Below, piece by piece: positions 22,264 through 33,161 of a stretch of 64,000 bases of DNA. The stretch comes from Selaginella moellendorffii (lineage: Eukaryota; Streptophyta; Lycopodiopsida; Selaginellales; Selaginellaceae). A model generated the notes under the pieces. The model saw only the letters and a list, made by a program, of their open reading frames with translations, did not search any database and was not told the origin of the DNA. The stretch is taken from positions 1,711,786 through 1,775,785 of the forward strand of contig NW_003314264.1 in the NCBI RefSeq assembly GCF_000143415.4. The letters are read 5' to 3'. How positions within the stretch are numbered: position 1 is the first letter of the stretch; every line of letters begins with the position of its first letter. Both the position numbers and the translations under genes were made by a program.

Positions 22264-25200
22264 ACTTCACCACCCATAGACGAAGTTCGATGTCCTCATC
22301 GAACGGTAAACCATTTTATAAAGTAACACCCGCATGTGTTACCATTTCCATCCTTGGCACCTAGCCAATATTTGTCAATGGTTTGACGTTGAAGGCTCAC
22401 CATGCCTTCTCCATATTCGTCAATGGTTTGACACCAAAGGCTCACCATGCCTTGCCCATCCTCTAAGGAGGATAGTCTCTCCAACTTAGAGACTCACTTG
22501 ACCACCTAGGGTGGGTTGCTCCTTTTTATTGGTTTAGTTCTCGCTAAATCTGTTAGAGACACCTTCTCTAACTCAATTCCACTATTCATTCTTGAGTAGT
22601 CACAGATTCCATTGATCTACCTTTGCACTTTGGAACGTTTACTTTTGACTTCTTGAAGTCAATTTCCTAGGTGTCTCCGACACCTTGCCTTGCACATTTT
22701 GTGCAACTCCACTTCCCCTCTTAGGAAGTTCTCTACTCGAGGGCACCCTCATCCTCTTTTCTATTTTTGTGCCACCATTGGCATTACGTTCCATTTATCA
22801 TTATTTGTGCTAAGGCTGTCCACGGCCCTATCTTTTGGCTCCTTAGTTGCTCCCTCACTTGGAGCCTTTCCTTTGCCAAATTGGAGCACTTGGGAATCTG
22901 TCCTTGGAAGTCCACTTTTTTTTCCGCAATCCGTTAGTATCAAACACATTAGTGTTCCTTGGCTAACTTTGCCACTTCGATTCTTTCCAATGGATTCCAC
23001 GGCCCTATCTTGGGCACTTGTTTTTTGCTCCTATCCTCGGATTATTGCACCAAGCAACATAGGATCATTACCTCCCTCCTGGAGGTATTCTTTTGGTTCC
23101 ATAACAAAGGATCTGCTTTGCCCAGACTAGGGTGTTCACCCCTAGTAAGTCTCCCCAACTGTTCTAGGCTCTCTTCCTAGCTTAACCTTGTGACCCACCC
23201 ATGGGCCTGTTTCTGGAGACTATTTTCTTGAACTCATAATACCATTGTATTGTAGTAGTTCATTTCCCTTAGGTGTCCTTCCCACTTAGTCACCTTGACC
23301 AAGCCACACCTTTATCAATAGTTCAAATCAACACTTTGAACTAGGAATCATATTCCTTAACCCAAACAAATACCTTGTCCTTGTTTAGCCATAAGATCAT
23401 CTAGTGATCTCATCTTGACCCCTTAATAGGTCTACCAATAGGAATTAGGTCTTCCAGACCTTACTAAGTTGTTGACTATGACCCCGAGGGCATCCCCCAC
23501 ACTTGGCGGTGCTCCCAAGCTAGCCCTTTCGGCCAAGGATCCATAGCAACTGAGACTGGGTGTCCCCATCTCATTCACCACGTCCTTGGTGCCTTTTGCA
23601 CCAAAGTGTTCAAGTTAGATATGCCGAGCTTTCACTCTAAACAATCTAACCGTGCATCACGACTCCGGGGCATCCCCCGCTTGGCGGTGTGCCCAAGCCA
23701 ATCTCCTCATTGAGAGTCCATGACCACCGAAACATGACTGTCCTCATATTCCAATCCATCACCACGCCCTAGCGATTTGGGACTCAAACCCAAGCACTAG
23801 AGGGTCGGGACTCGAACCCAACCTCCGTATATACATTTACGGACGGCATCACCCTAGATGCCTGGCGTGACTCCCCACCCCGGTGCACCAACTTATACTT
23901 AAAGCGCGCTATAGATCACAGCTTAGGAACCTAGTTCCTCCACACTGCCAAGTCCTCTCACTTGACAAGTCTGTGATCATGCATGGACTCTTCCATGCTT
24001 GGCCCCGTGGCCCACCCCTTTTGAAGTTATCACCTTCAACTAGGGTATTTGTTCCCCTGACTTGCCAATCTCACTTGGCAAGTCTTCCGACCACTGTAAC
24101 ATGGTTCCTGCACAAGCGTGAAAGCCCTTGATCATCGACTTTCGTTCAAAGCCATCCCTTTGAACACTCGGGAACTATTTCCCTAACCTTGATAGCCTTG
24201 CCTCATGGCAAGCTTCAAGACCACGTTTCTGCTGCGCCACTCTGATTTCACGCTTTCCTTGAACCATTTACGCTTGGCCTTTCTAGGTACTAAGCTACCT
24301 AGAATCATCTTTGGGAATCTTGAAGGAACTCTGTCCCTTAGCTTGCTAAGGCTTCCCTTTTCGCAAGCTTTCTAGTTGCCATATAGTCTAATATGGACTA
24401 TTCCATATTTTAGACTCTCCATGGCATCACGGTTGCTAGCAACAACACCCTCGAGCCCCCACTTGATTCTCCATTCCCAATTGGCATAACCACCCTTGGT
24501 TATGCCCTTCAATTCCTTTGGTTTGGTTCTATCCCTTTACTACTTGTTTTTGGCTTCACACCTTTCCTTCGGTCATTCTCCTCCAGACTAGGAGGATAGC
24601 TTTGCACTTTCTATCATGCCTTAGCAAGTATTCTTAGGGATGAACCTACCCAATATCTTAGGGAGTGGTTTCTCAATCCAGGTATGCTCACCTTATAATC
24701 CCCACACATCGGGATTAATGTTGTTGTTTATGGGCATTTACATGCCCATCACTAGCCTTGCCAAAATTCAATCTTTGGCTTTGTCCAATTTGGGTAGACA
24801 GTCTTCTCCCGTCTCCGCAACCTTGAACATTTGGATAGCACCTTCTATCCATCATTCGCTAAGGACTTAGTCCCTTGGGCCTTATCTATTGCCCTCACGA
24901 CATCAAACACCACCTCCCGGTGTTCTAGAGTGTTTTGGTGTCCTAAATGATGGCCTATTTGACAATGAGCATTCCCTTTTATGACATTGACTTACTATAT
25001 CGCAACATAAGCAATTTATCCCTCGTAAAGGTATATCTAACTTCTTTATGCCATTAAGAAGTCTTGGGTAGCTACCTTCTACTAGTTTGACCAATTATCT
25101 TGCACCTTTTGCTTAGTTGCCTCATAGTTGTCAAGTCCTACAACTCATTGTTGGTGCTTCCACACCTTCATCATTGTTTTGGTCACCACACTCTACCACA

Positions 25201-26373
25201 TACCTTCCAGCTTAGGCTATGCCATCCCCATTTCCGTTGGGATTCCCTTTTGGCAAGGGGTTCTTATAAACCCATTAACATAACCTCAAGGTATCACACC
25301 TTGGCACATTTGGTGTCTCCACACCATTGGCCCCACGAGCCTATCCTTATAACACTACTTATTAGTGTCTAGGTCTTTGCCAAGACCAATATAGTTGTGC
25401 CTTATGCTAACTATTCGTTAGCACCGCACCATAATGTTTGTCCCTAACTCTGGGCCAAAGTTGCTTTCTTCTGGGAACATCTTTCCCACAACTTTAGTAT
25501 GGCACATTCTGCCATCAATGAGATATCTTCTGTTCTCATACTTGGATCTTATGATCCTCCCCATACCTCATGGGGCAGCATACACCTTAGTCTAAATGCT
25601 TCAACCAATCCCTTAGGACCATTCCTTGACCCTACTTGAGTCATCCAGCATTTTTGGACTTCGCTAAACCAACGACCCATAAGGTCCTATTTTTGAGGTG
25701 CCAGCTCACTCGAATACAACTTCATGTATTCATGTCCTACTCATAAGGACCATCTTGCAAGTGTTACTCCAACACTTCATTATTTCCTGTTCTCTATGGG
25801 CTGCCTTTTGCCCCTTAGGACTATCCATCCCCATGATGAGAATGCTGTCTCATTCTTTGAGCACACCCCCAACTCCTTAGGTTCGTTCCAGCATTTATAA
25901 AAGGTAGCCCCAGCTACCATTTCGAGGGCTCGCCTTCATCCATACTTGACTTCTCATGGTCATCAATTCCGGTCTTAAATTCATGAGCACCAGCCTCAAC
26001 TATGTGCGGATTATCTTGTGACTCCTTTATTATTTTGGAGTCTGCATCTTTCCTGTGATCCCAACTATAGTTGTTTACCACAACTATATCAGCCAGTTTG
26101 CTAAGTCAAACACTCATCTGGATCACATCCTCAACTCTCTGAGGAAACCCTTATATTGTTCCCAAGATCCCAAAGTCGTTCCCTTATTGGCCCCTTTTCT
26201 ATCCACCACATCACGCCCAAGTTCACTCATGAACTTGAGTGGAGAGCCATGTCCTCTCGACATGCTACTCCTCCAGAATAGGCCCACTCCTAGGACCTTT
26301 CGATGCCAATATCAATGGTGATATACTTGAGCACTAATAAAAGTTGGACTAAGGAACAACTCCGATACCAAGT
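22264..26373 (-). other. Non-coding interior of complete family B element
   Basis: 4,110 bp between the LTRs. The longest frame is 146 codons on the antisense strand (22,690-23,130) and has no family character. The sequence is the reference for the fragments at 7,046-9,500, 10,960-14,520, 15,473-17,543 and 33,162-35,273, and supplies empty sites for the TRIM (about 23,430) and the MITE (about 25,210). Confidence 0.75.
26361..26371 (-). other. Primer-binding site of family B
   Basis: On the - strand TGGTATCGGAG lies three bases from the end of the 5' LTR. It differs at one base from the TGGTATCAGAG of family A, so the likely primer is again initiator methionine tRNA. Confidence 0.75.
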
Positions 26374-27224
26374 TGTAAGCGACTAATTTTTCCATTCTAC
26401 TTTAGTCACTTAACCACACCTCCGACCACTTGGAGGAGTCTCATTCACAACCTCCATAAGTCCAATTCAGGACTTGGGACTTGCTAGCCCTAAGAATGGC
26501 ATCCATGCCACTCAACCCTTGCACCTGGTCCAAGTGCTCCACATGTCCGATCCCATGACCGACACTCAAAGGTACCACCGACATAGTAGCCTGTTACGCT
26601 AAGGCCATGCCCAATCACCTTTGCCGCATTGGTAGTCCAATACCACTTGCAACACAGTCTTGTCTCTCCAAGACTGGGCCAACCATCCATGAGTGGTCAT
26701 CCCAGATCCACTCCTTAGCATCCTTAGAATGCCCACCGACAAGGGGAATAGCCTTCCCCAATATCCCTTTTCTGGTCCCCACCAAGTCCCTTTCTGCCCA
26801 CGGCCGTGTTCACCAACACTACCACTGAATCGAGGCCCACCGGCCCGACCACTAAGTCCCATGGTCCTCTGGGACTTCCTCACCACATGACTGTGTCCTT
26901 GGTCACTACCCCAGAGGACTGCTCCTCTTCCTTTCCACAGTCTGGGCCTTTGGGACAACATTTCGGAACACCATGGCCTTACGCGAGCCACCTGGGTACT
27001 CTCCCTGCCTTTTGCCTTTAGGTGCTCTAGCCATGGGCTTAGAGCAAGGTTCTGTTGAGCCACGCCTGGTATCCAAGTAGGTAGTGCCACCCACACTTGG
27101 ACTGGGAGCATCGGCCAGTCGATCTCCTGGGGGAACTAGAGCCGGCTCTTGAACACTTCACCAAGCTACCTCGTTTGTCGGTCTGTATTCACTCTAGTCT
27201 TGGACTTCCTAGTGGTCAGTTCAT

Positions 27225-27611
27225 TGTCAAGACCCCTGACAAGATCAAGATTGGAAAATGCAAAAAGACAAAGAGAAAAACTAGTGGAAACAAAGAAAAG
27301 GCCTTAGACTGGTGTTGATTCAGATTGTGGAGAAATGGAACAAGGCTAACCTATATATACTATAGGTTGATGAAGCTCCACCACTCTTGGATCGAGGACG
27401 GCCTAAATATAGCTGAGGTCGAGGAGGCGCCACATCATCATCAAGAATGTGGCTCGAGGCTCAGGAATTGGGAAGTGTCTCGAGAGTCAGGAATAGGAAA
27501 GTGTCTCGAGAGTCAGGAATAGGGAAGTGTCTCGAGAGTCAGGAATGTGGTCTGCAGGTCAGGAATCCGGCGAGAGTCAGGAATGTGGCAAGAATTGGGG
27601 GATTCCTGACA
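27225..27611 (-). repeat. Gypsy 3' LTR (387 bp)
   Basis: TGTCAAGACC...TTCCTGACA. It contains three ~27-bp tandem units with a CTCGAGAGTCAGGAAT core (about 27,471-27,550). The PPT of the - strand element follows at 27,612. Confidence 0.9.
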
Positions 27612-27622
27612 GCACCCCCTCC

Positions 27623-29206
27623 TCAAGAACGAGTGGAACGAGGATGTGAATGAGAACGAAGAGGAGGATGAGATGAGCGGCGAGGGATGGGAGATGGAGA
27701 AAAAGAATGAGGACTAGGACGAGAAGGATAGCAGCGGTGGAAGTCCTGAACAAGGTCAGGAGAATGAAGCAGGTTGTCTGCAGGTTCCCAAGTGCGTTCC
27801 TCAGGTCCATAACCCTTCCAGTCCAACAGATAGTAGAGTTTAGACCGTGAAATCTTGGAATCAAGGATGTCCTGAACCTCGTACTCAGACCCATCCTCGA
27901 GCTGCACTAGTGGAGGCAGAGGAATGACCCGATTTGGAATAGGACTGGGAATATAAAGCTCAAGGAGAGAGGAGTGAAAAACGGGGTGAATTTGATATGA
28001 GGAGGGAAGTGCAAGGCGATAAGTGACAGGATTAATGATGGCAGTGATAGGGAAAGGACCAAGGCGTTTGAAATCGAGTTTTGGACAGGGCCTGGTGGTG
28101 GAGATATTTCGCCTGAGGAGCCAGACTTTATCCCCGATATTGTAAGGGGGACAGTCCTGACGATGGACATTGGCAAATGTTTTGTGAGATTCCTGAGCAC
28201 GATGGAGGTGGAAGGAGATGGAGTTGTGGATTTCCTGGAGGTTGGAGATAAATGCCTCAGAGCGGGGATTTGAACGAGAGGATTCAGATGGAGAAGGAAG
28301 TGAGAGATTGAATCGGTGATTTCGGCCAGAGTTCGCAAAGAAGGGGGAAACTCGAAGAGAGGAGTGAACAGAGTTGTTATAGGAGAACTCAGCAAGGGGA
28401 AGGATATCGAACCAGTTATCCTGATAATAGTTGATGAAGCACCTCAAGAATTGTTCCAACGTCTGAATTGTTCGCTCGGACTGCCCATCAGTTTGAGGAT
28501 GATATGCCGAAGAGAGGTTGACCTTCACTCCAAGCAGCTGCAAAAACTGTTGCCAGAAATGAGAGATGAACTGAGGCCCCCGATCCGAAACCACATCTGT
28601 AGGAATCCCATGAAGTCGGAAAATTTCCCTGAATACCAGTTTTGCCATGTCCTCGCCCGAAAACTCCTTGGTACATGGCAAGAAGTGCGCCATCTTTGTG
28701 AAGCGATCCACCACGACTAAAATGCTGTTGAAGCCTCCAGAACTCGGAAGATCACTCAAGAAATCCATGGAGATGGATTCCCAAGGACCTGAAGGGACCG
28801 AAAGGGAACGAAGCAAACCTGAAGGAAGGTGGCGAGGTACCTTATTCCGGGCACAAGTGTCACAGGAGGTAACAAAAGCTTTGATGTAGTCGTCCATGTG
28901 AGGCCACCAAAAGTCCTGTGCAACTAGCTCATAGGTTTTCGCAATGCCGAAGTGACCAGCAGTCGGGCTATCGTGGCACGCCATCAGGACCAACCTTCGA
29001 GCATCACCTTCAGGAACGTAAAGCTGCTCCCCATGGTACAATAAGCCATCTAAGAACTCAAACTCGTCAAATCCCCGGCAGTCGGGAGTCACTGGGTGTC
29101 CAGCCTGAAGATGGGGGAAAATGTCGCTAGCGAGATCATCGGATTGAAGATCGTTTCTGATTGCATCCATCAAGGAGGAGTCCTGAGGGGCCAGGGAAAT
29201 TGCCAT
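27623..29206 (-). CDS. Gypsy integrase with C-terminal chromodomain (3' half of pol)
   Basis: A 527-codon frame carrying, in order, the H2C2 zinc-binding domain (HDSPTAGHFG...CDTCARNK, about residues 74-117), the DDE core (MDFLSDLP, DVVSDRGPQF and YHPQTDGQSE) and a chromodomain near the C-terminus (LLDWKGYGPEERTWEP). Integrase inserts the cDNA; the chromodomain is thought to steer integration to heterochromatin. The first residue is not a true start. The frame continues in phase from the protease-RT frame upstream across a single TAG at 29,243-29,245. The domain set and motifs are intact to the eye, so this half of pol looks young. Several antisense frames overlap it and are ignored. Confidence 0.92.
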   Translation of the reverse strand: MAISLAPQDSSLMDAIRNDLQSDDLASDIFPHLQAGHPVTPDCRGFDEFEFLDGLLYHGEQLYVPEGDARRLVLMACHDSPTAGHFGIAKTYELVAQDFWWPHMDDYIKAFVTSCDTCARNKVPRHLPSGLLRSLSVPSGPWESISMDFLSDLPSSGGFNSILVVVDRFTKMAHFLPCTKEFSGEDMAKLVFREIFRLHGIPTDVVSDRGPQFISHFWQQFLQLLGVKVNLSSAYHPQTDGQSERTIQTLEQFLRCFINYYQDNWFDILPLAEFSYNNSVHSSLRVSPFFANSGRNHRFNLSLPSPSESSRSNPRSEAFISNLQEIHNSISFHLHRAQESHKTFANVHRQDCPPYNIGDKVWLLRRNISTTRPCPKLDFKRLGPFPITAIINPVTYRLALPSSYQIHPVFHSSLLELYIPSPIPNRVIPLPPLVQLEDGSEYEVQDILDSKISRSKLYYLLDWKGYGPEERTWEPADNLLHSPDLVQDFHRCYPSRPSPHSFSPSPIPRRSSHPPLRSHSHPRSTRS

Positions 29207-29242
29207 AACTTGAAGCCGATCAGGACCAAGGATAACTTGATC

Positions 29243-31342
29243 CTATTGATCGAAGGCAGGATTACCAGGCCTGAGACTGAGATAGGAGCGCCTTGAAAGA
29301 GCATCAGGAAGGCCTTGAAACTTTCCAGGTCTGTACTTGATAACAAAGTCAAACCAACTCAGGAATTGTGCCCACCTTGCTTGACGACGGCTTAAAACTC
29401 GGGAAGTGGCAAAGTACTCGAGATTTTTGTGATCCGTCCAGACTGTTGTTTGATGGCTCGCCCCCTCCAAGAAACGGTGCCATTCTCCAAAGGAATCCAC
29501 GATGGCAAGGAGCTCCTTGTCGTGGATTTCGTAATTGATCTCCGCAGGCTGGAATTTCCGAAAATGGAAAGCGACTGGATGAAGTTCGTGATCCGCTCCG
29601 AGTTGAGACAGCACAGCACCAATGGCAAAGTCGGAGGCGTCAGCCTCGATGAAGAAAGGTTGTGAGGAATCAGCATGGATCAAGACAGGAGCAGAACTGA
29701 AGGCCGCCTTGAGTGTGTCAAAGGCCTGCTGGGCAACAGCAGACCAAGAGAAGGGAACATCCTTGCGAGTGAGATGTGTGAGAGGAAGGACAATGTCAGA
29801 GTAGTGATCAATGAATTTGTGGTAGAAGTTGGCGAAGCCAAGGAAAACCTGAACGTCCGACATTGATTGTGGAGGCTCCCATTCGAGAATAGTCTTGACT
29901 TTGGCAGGATCCATCGTGATACCCTCAGGAGTGACAATGTACCCAAGGAACTCCATAGACTGCTGATCAAAGGAACATTTCTCAAGCTTCGCGTATAGGC
30001 CATGTTCTCGCAGCTTCGCTAGCACCTTGCGAACATGTTCGTCATGCTCCTCCTGAGTTTTTGAGTAGATGAGGATGTCATCGAGATAGACGATCACCAT
30101 CTGATCAAGAAACTCCCGAAAGACGTCGTTCGCCATGTGTTGGAAAACTGCTGGAGCATTTGTCAAGCCAAATGGCATGACAGTGTACTCGAAGTGGCCA
30201 TAGCGGGTTCGGAACGCAGTCTTCCATTCATCACCAGGCCATATCCGGATCAGGTTGTATGCTCCACGGAGGTCGATCTTGGTGAAGAAGCGGGCACCGC
30301 CGAGGCGTTCCAACAGGTCCGAGATCAGGGGCAGCGGATAACGGTTTTGAACAGTCACCTTGTTCAAACCTCGGTAGTCGATGACTAGCCGCAAGCTCCC
30401 ATCCTTCTTCTTGACAAAGAAGACAGGCGCTCCAGCCGGGGACTGTGAATGCTGAATGTAGCCCGAGGCAAGGTTCTCATCCACGTACTCTTTGAGGGCC
30501 TTAAGCTCGGACGGGGATAACCCATAGATAGGCCCCCACGGAGGTGACGCTCCTTCCTGTAAATCAATGGGACAATCATAAGGCCGATGAACAGGCAGTA
30601 CACTAGCTTTTTTCTTATCAAACACATCCCCAAAATCATGATACTTCTCAGGAAGACTGATAGGAGAAACATGCAAAGCAAAAAGAAAAAGAGGTTCTTC
30701 ATTAAGGAGTTCTTTCATAGTGATTGTGGAGATAGGAGGAGGCGTACGACTAAATGGAATGATGAGACGAGGATACGGTCTAGTGTAAGATGGAAGAGAG
30801 GAAAAAGAAGAGGGTGAAAACTTTATAGAGTCAGGAACAAAACCCCGATTTGAGTTTAGGGAACTTTTCCTAATTCGGACTCGATGAACAGCAGGGGAAG
30901 CCGTGGGAGAGATGAGCTGTAATTCCTTCCAACAGATCTGAGGCTGATGTAGTTGGAACCAAGGAAGACCAAGCACCACAGAGGAGGACTTGCTGTTGAT
31001 GATGTTGAAGGTGATATCGGTGACGGTGGACCCGATGTGTACTCGAACGGGCAACGTTTCCCTAAGTCCAGAAGATGGAGACACAAAATGCCCGCCGATG
31101 CCTTCAACCCTCAAATCCCGTATGGTAGGAGAAAGAGGAACATGATGTCGGGCAGCAAAGTCCGTGTCCATGAAGCAGGAAGTTGCACCCGAGTCCAGTA
31201 ATGCTAGAGCCTTGAGTCCTGATTGTCCGGTGAAAGAAAGGAGACATGGGACGCGGAAGTTGCGGGAATTGGTGGTGGCTTTGATGAAAGGTGGTGAGGA
31301 GCTTGATAAAGAAGAAAAGTGATTTTTATTCGGGGAGTCCAA
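29243..31342 (-). CDS. Gypsy protease-reverse transcriptase-RNase H (5' half of pol)
   Basis: A 699-codon frame. The retropepsin motif LLDSGATSCFMD lies at about residues 48-59. The RT contains FFTKIDLRGAYNLIRI and the catalytic VIVYLDDILIYSK. RNase H follows with FFIEADASDFAIGAVLSQ and the tether-side VWTDHKNLEYF. The frame has no ATG at its head (it begins at a TTG, and an in-frame TGA lies ~40 nt upstream), so translation must have started in a gag that is now missing. It ends in a single TAG, beyond which the integrase frame continues in phase. I interpret this as a 5'-truncated pol broken by one nonsense change; readthrough is the alternative. Confidence 0.92.
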   Translation of the reverse strand: MDSPNKNHFSSLSSSSPPFIKATTNSRNFRVPCLLSFTGQSGLKALALLDSGATSCFMDTDFAARHHVPLSPTIRDLRVEGIGGHFVSPSSGLRETLPVRVHIGSTVTDITFNIINSKSSSVVLGLPWFQLHQPQICWKELQLISPTASPAVHRVRIRKSSLNSNRGFVPDSIKFSPSSFSSLPSYTRPYPRLIIPFSRTPPPISTITMKELLNEEPLFLFALHVSPISLPEKYHDFGDVFDKKKASVLPVHRPYDCPIDLQEGASPPWGPIYGLSPSELKALKEYVDENLASGYIQHSQSPAGAPVFFVKKKDGSLRLVIDYRGLNKVTVQNRYPLPLISDLLERLGGARFFTKIDLRGAYNLIRIWPGDEWKTAFRTRYGHFEYTVMPFGLTNAPAVFQHMANDVFREFLDQMVIVYLDDILIYSKTQEEHDEHVRKVLAKLREHGLYAKLEKCSFDQQSMEFLGYIVTPEGITMDPAKVKTILEWEPPQSMSDVQVFLGFANFYHKFIDHYSDIVLPLTHLTRKDVPFSWSAVAQQAFDTLKAAFSSAPVLIHADSSQPFFIEADASDFAIGAVLSQLGADHELHPVAFHFRKFQPAEINYEIHDKELLAIVDSFGEWHRFLEGASHQTTVWTDHKNLEYFATSRVLSRRQARWAQFLSWFDFVIKYRPGKFQGLPDALSRRSYLSLRPGNPAFDQ

Positions 31343-31385
31343 ACAGACAGCTCCTACTCTGTTTGGACAGGGTCATTTCCCGACT

Positions 31386-31940
31386 GCGCCTCCTCGACCT
31401 CAGCTATATTTAGGCCGTCCTCGATCCAAGAGTTGTGGAGCTTCATCAACCTATAATATATATAGGTTAGCCTTGTTCCATTTCTCCACAATCTGAATCA
31501 ACGCCAGTCTAAGGCCTTTTCTTTGTTTCCACTAGCTTTTCTCTTTGTCTTTTTGCATTTTCCAATCTTGATCTTGTCAGACTAGCTTTTCTCTTTGTCT
31601 TTTTGCATTTTCCAATCTTGATCTTGTCAGGGGTCTTGACAGTTTGATTCAGATTGTGGAGAAATGGAACAAGGCTAACCTATATATACTATAGGTTGAT
31701 GAAGCTCCACCACTCTTGGATCGAGGACGGCCTAAATATAGCTGAGGTCGAGGAGGCACCACATCATCATCAGGAATGTGGCTCGAGGCTCAGGAATCGG
31801 GAAGTGCCTAGAGAGTCAGGAATAGGAAAGTGTCTCGAGAGTCAGGAATAGGGAAGTGTCTCGAGAGTCAGGAATGTGGTCTGCAGGTCAGGAATCCGGC
31901 GAGAGTCAGGAATGTGGCAAGAATTGGGGGATTCCTGACA
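31386..31940 (-). repeat. Rearranged Gypsy 5' LTR: direct part plus inverted part
   Basis: 31,642-31,940 is a direct match to 27,314-27,611 of the other LTR. 31,386-31,641 instead matches the remaining LTR end in inverted orientation (it is the reverse complement of about 27,225-27,454). About 115 bp around 31,386-31,500 and 31,645-31,760 therefore form an inverted repeat. Within the inverted part a 50-bp block is duplicated exactly in tandem (31,531-31,580 and 31,581-31,630). The PBS expected beyond the LTR is absent. Confidence 0.85.
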
Positions 31941-32091
31941 TTCATCACCCAACACTGGGTCTGGCCTTCCTGGGCCAAACTGGCCTTTCCTGGCCAAACT
32001 GGCTCCACTGCAGTCCTCCCCCTTACTATACTTTTGGAGCTCACCAAACCCCCCAGGGTCTGGGAGACGAACGCTTTGGGCTTTCACCCTC

Positions 32092-32930
32092 GTAGACTCG
32101 AACTCGGACTCGGACTCAGACTCGGACTCGGGCTCGGGCTCGGTCTCAGCCTTGGCCTCGGTCTCGGTCTCGGTCCCGGTCTCGGTCCCGGTCTCGGTCT
32201 CGGTCTCGGTCTCAGTCCCGGTCTCGGTCTCGACCTCGGACTCCATCTCGGGTCCTTCTCGGACTCCATCTCGGGTCCATCTCAGACTCCATCTCGGGTC
32301 CATCTCGGGCTCCATCTCGGTCCATCTCGGACTCCATCTCGGACTCTGTCTCGGTCCATCTCGGACTCCATCTCGGGTCCATCTCGGACTCCGTCTCAAT
32401 CCACCTCGGACTCCATCTCGGACTCCATCTCGGGTCCATCTCGGACTCCATCTCGGGTCCATCTCGGACTCCATCTCGGGTCCATCTCGGACTCCGTCTC
32501 GGTCCACCTCGGACTCCATCTTGGACTCTGTCTCGGTCCATCTCGGACTCCATCTCAGGTCCATCTCGGACTCCGTCTCAGTCCACCTCGGACTCCATCT
32601 CGGACTCCATCTCGGGTCCATCTCGGACTCCATCTCGGGTCCATCTCGGACTCCATCTCGGGTCCATCTCGGACTCCATCTCGGGTCCATCTCGGACTCC
32701 GTCTCGGTCCACCTCGGACTCCATCTCGGACTCCATCTCGGGTCCATCTCGGACTCCATCTCGGGTCCATCTCGGACTCCGTCTCGGTCCACCTCGGACT
32801 ACACTTCGGGTCCATCTCGGACTCCATATCGGACTCTATCTCAGACTCCACTTCGGACTCCATATCGGACTCCACTTCGGGTCCATCTCGGACTCCAACT
32901 AGGGTCCGTCTCGGACTCCATCTCGGACAC
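32092..32930. repeat. GACTCG / GGACTCCATCTCGGGTCC array in family B 5' LTR
   Basis: The sister of 21,420-22,030 but longer by about 230 bp, mainly through extra GGACTCCATCTCGGGTCCATCTC units. It keeps frames of up to 392 codons open on both strands; these are artefacts. Confidence 0.9.
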
Positions 32931-33161
32931 TTCCAGTGTCATGTGTTGGTTCTTTTTGGGTCCCTTTTTGGAGCCTTGCTTATTGCTCGCATCGTGCTCG
33001 CTCCTTGAGCACTTTGTTAGGAGTTCCACTCCCGCTCTCGACCTTCTAAGTTAGAGCTTTTAGTCCAAACGTGTTACACTCGTTTGGGCTTTCGCTTCGG
33101 CCACTACCACGTGGCACCCTTTCCGGCTCTACTTTGGGGCCTAGGGATTTTGTGTCTCACA

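Larger units (their letters stand above)
27225..31940 (-). mobile_element. Ty3/Gypsy chromovirus-type element, gag-less, nested in family B LTR
   Basis: The element (4,716 bp) begins TGTCAAGACC and ends ATTCCTGACA. It is flanked by TTCAT on both sides (27,220-27,224 and 31,941-31,945). The uninterrupted sister LTR reads GTTCATCACCC at about 21,269, confirming the insertion site. Pol order protease-RT-RNase H-integrase-chromodomain assigns it to Ty3/Gypsy chromoviruses. The PPT (reverse complement of 27,612-27,630, GGAGGGGGTGC next to the LTR) is present. No gag, nucleocapsid knuckle or PBS is visible between the rearranged 5' LTR and the protease, so this copy cannot replicate on its own. Confidence 0.93.
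20426..33161 (-). mobile_element. Complete family B LTR retroelement (non-coding), split by a nested Gypsy element
   Basis: The left (3') LTR is 20,426-22,263 and the right (5') LTR is 26,374-33,161 with the Gypsy element inside it. Both run TGTAAGCG...CTCACA on the + strand. On the - strand the interior starts with the PBS (26,361-26,371, TGGTATCGGAG) and ends with the PPT (reverse complement of 22,264-22,279). The flanks are GTGCT (20,421-20,425) and GTGCC (33,162-33,166), a 5-bp target duplication with one mismatch. Without the insert the element is about 8.0 kb. The 4.1-kb interior has no long - strand frame and no retroviral motif, so it is LARD-like and non-autonomous. Confidence 0.88.

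Noticed and set aside
21227-22364. Open frames of 248-319 codons on the + strand and several on the - strand
   Set aside because: They run through GACTCG and GGACTCCATCTC arrays whose unit lengths are mostly multiples of three. The 'proteins' are Ser-Asp, Leu-Gly or Arg-Thr repeats in every frame, inside an LTR.
28316-28720. 134-codon + frame and other frames within 27,600-31,300 on the + strand
   Set aside because: Antisense to the intact Gypsy integrase/RT domains, which are clearly the coding strand.
31830-33054. Frames of 300-392 codons (both strands)
   Set aside because: Same arrays in the sister LTR; no promoter, domain or conserved start.
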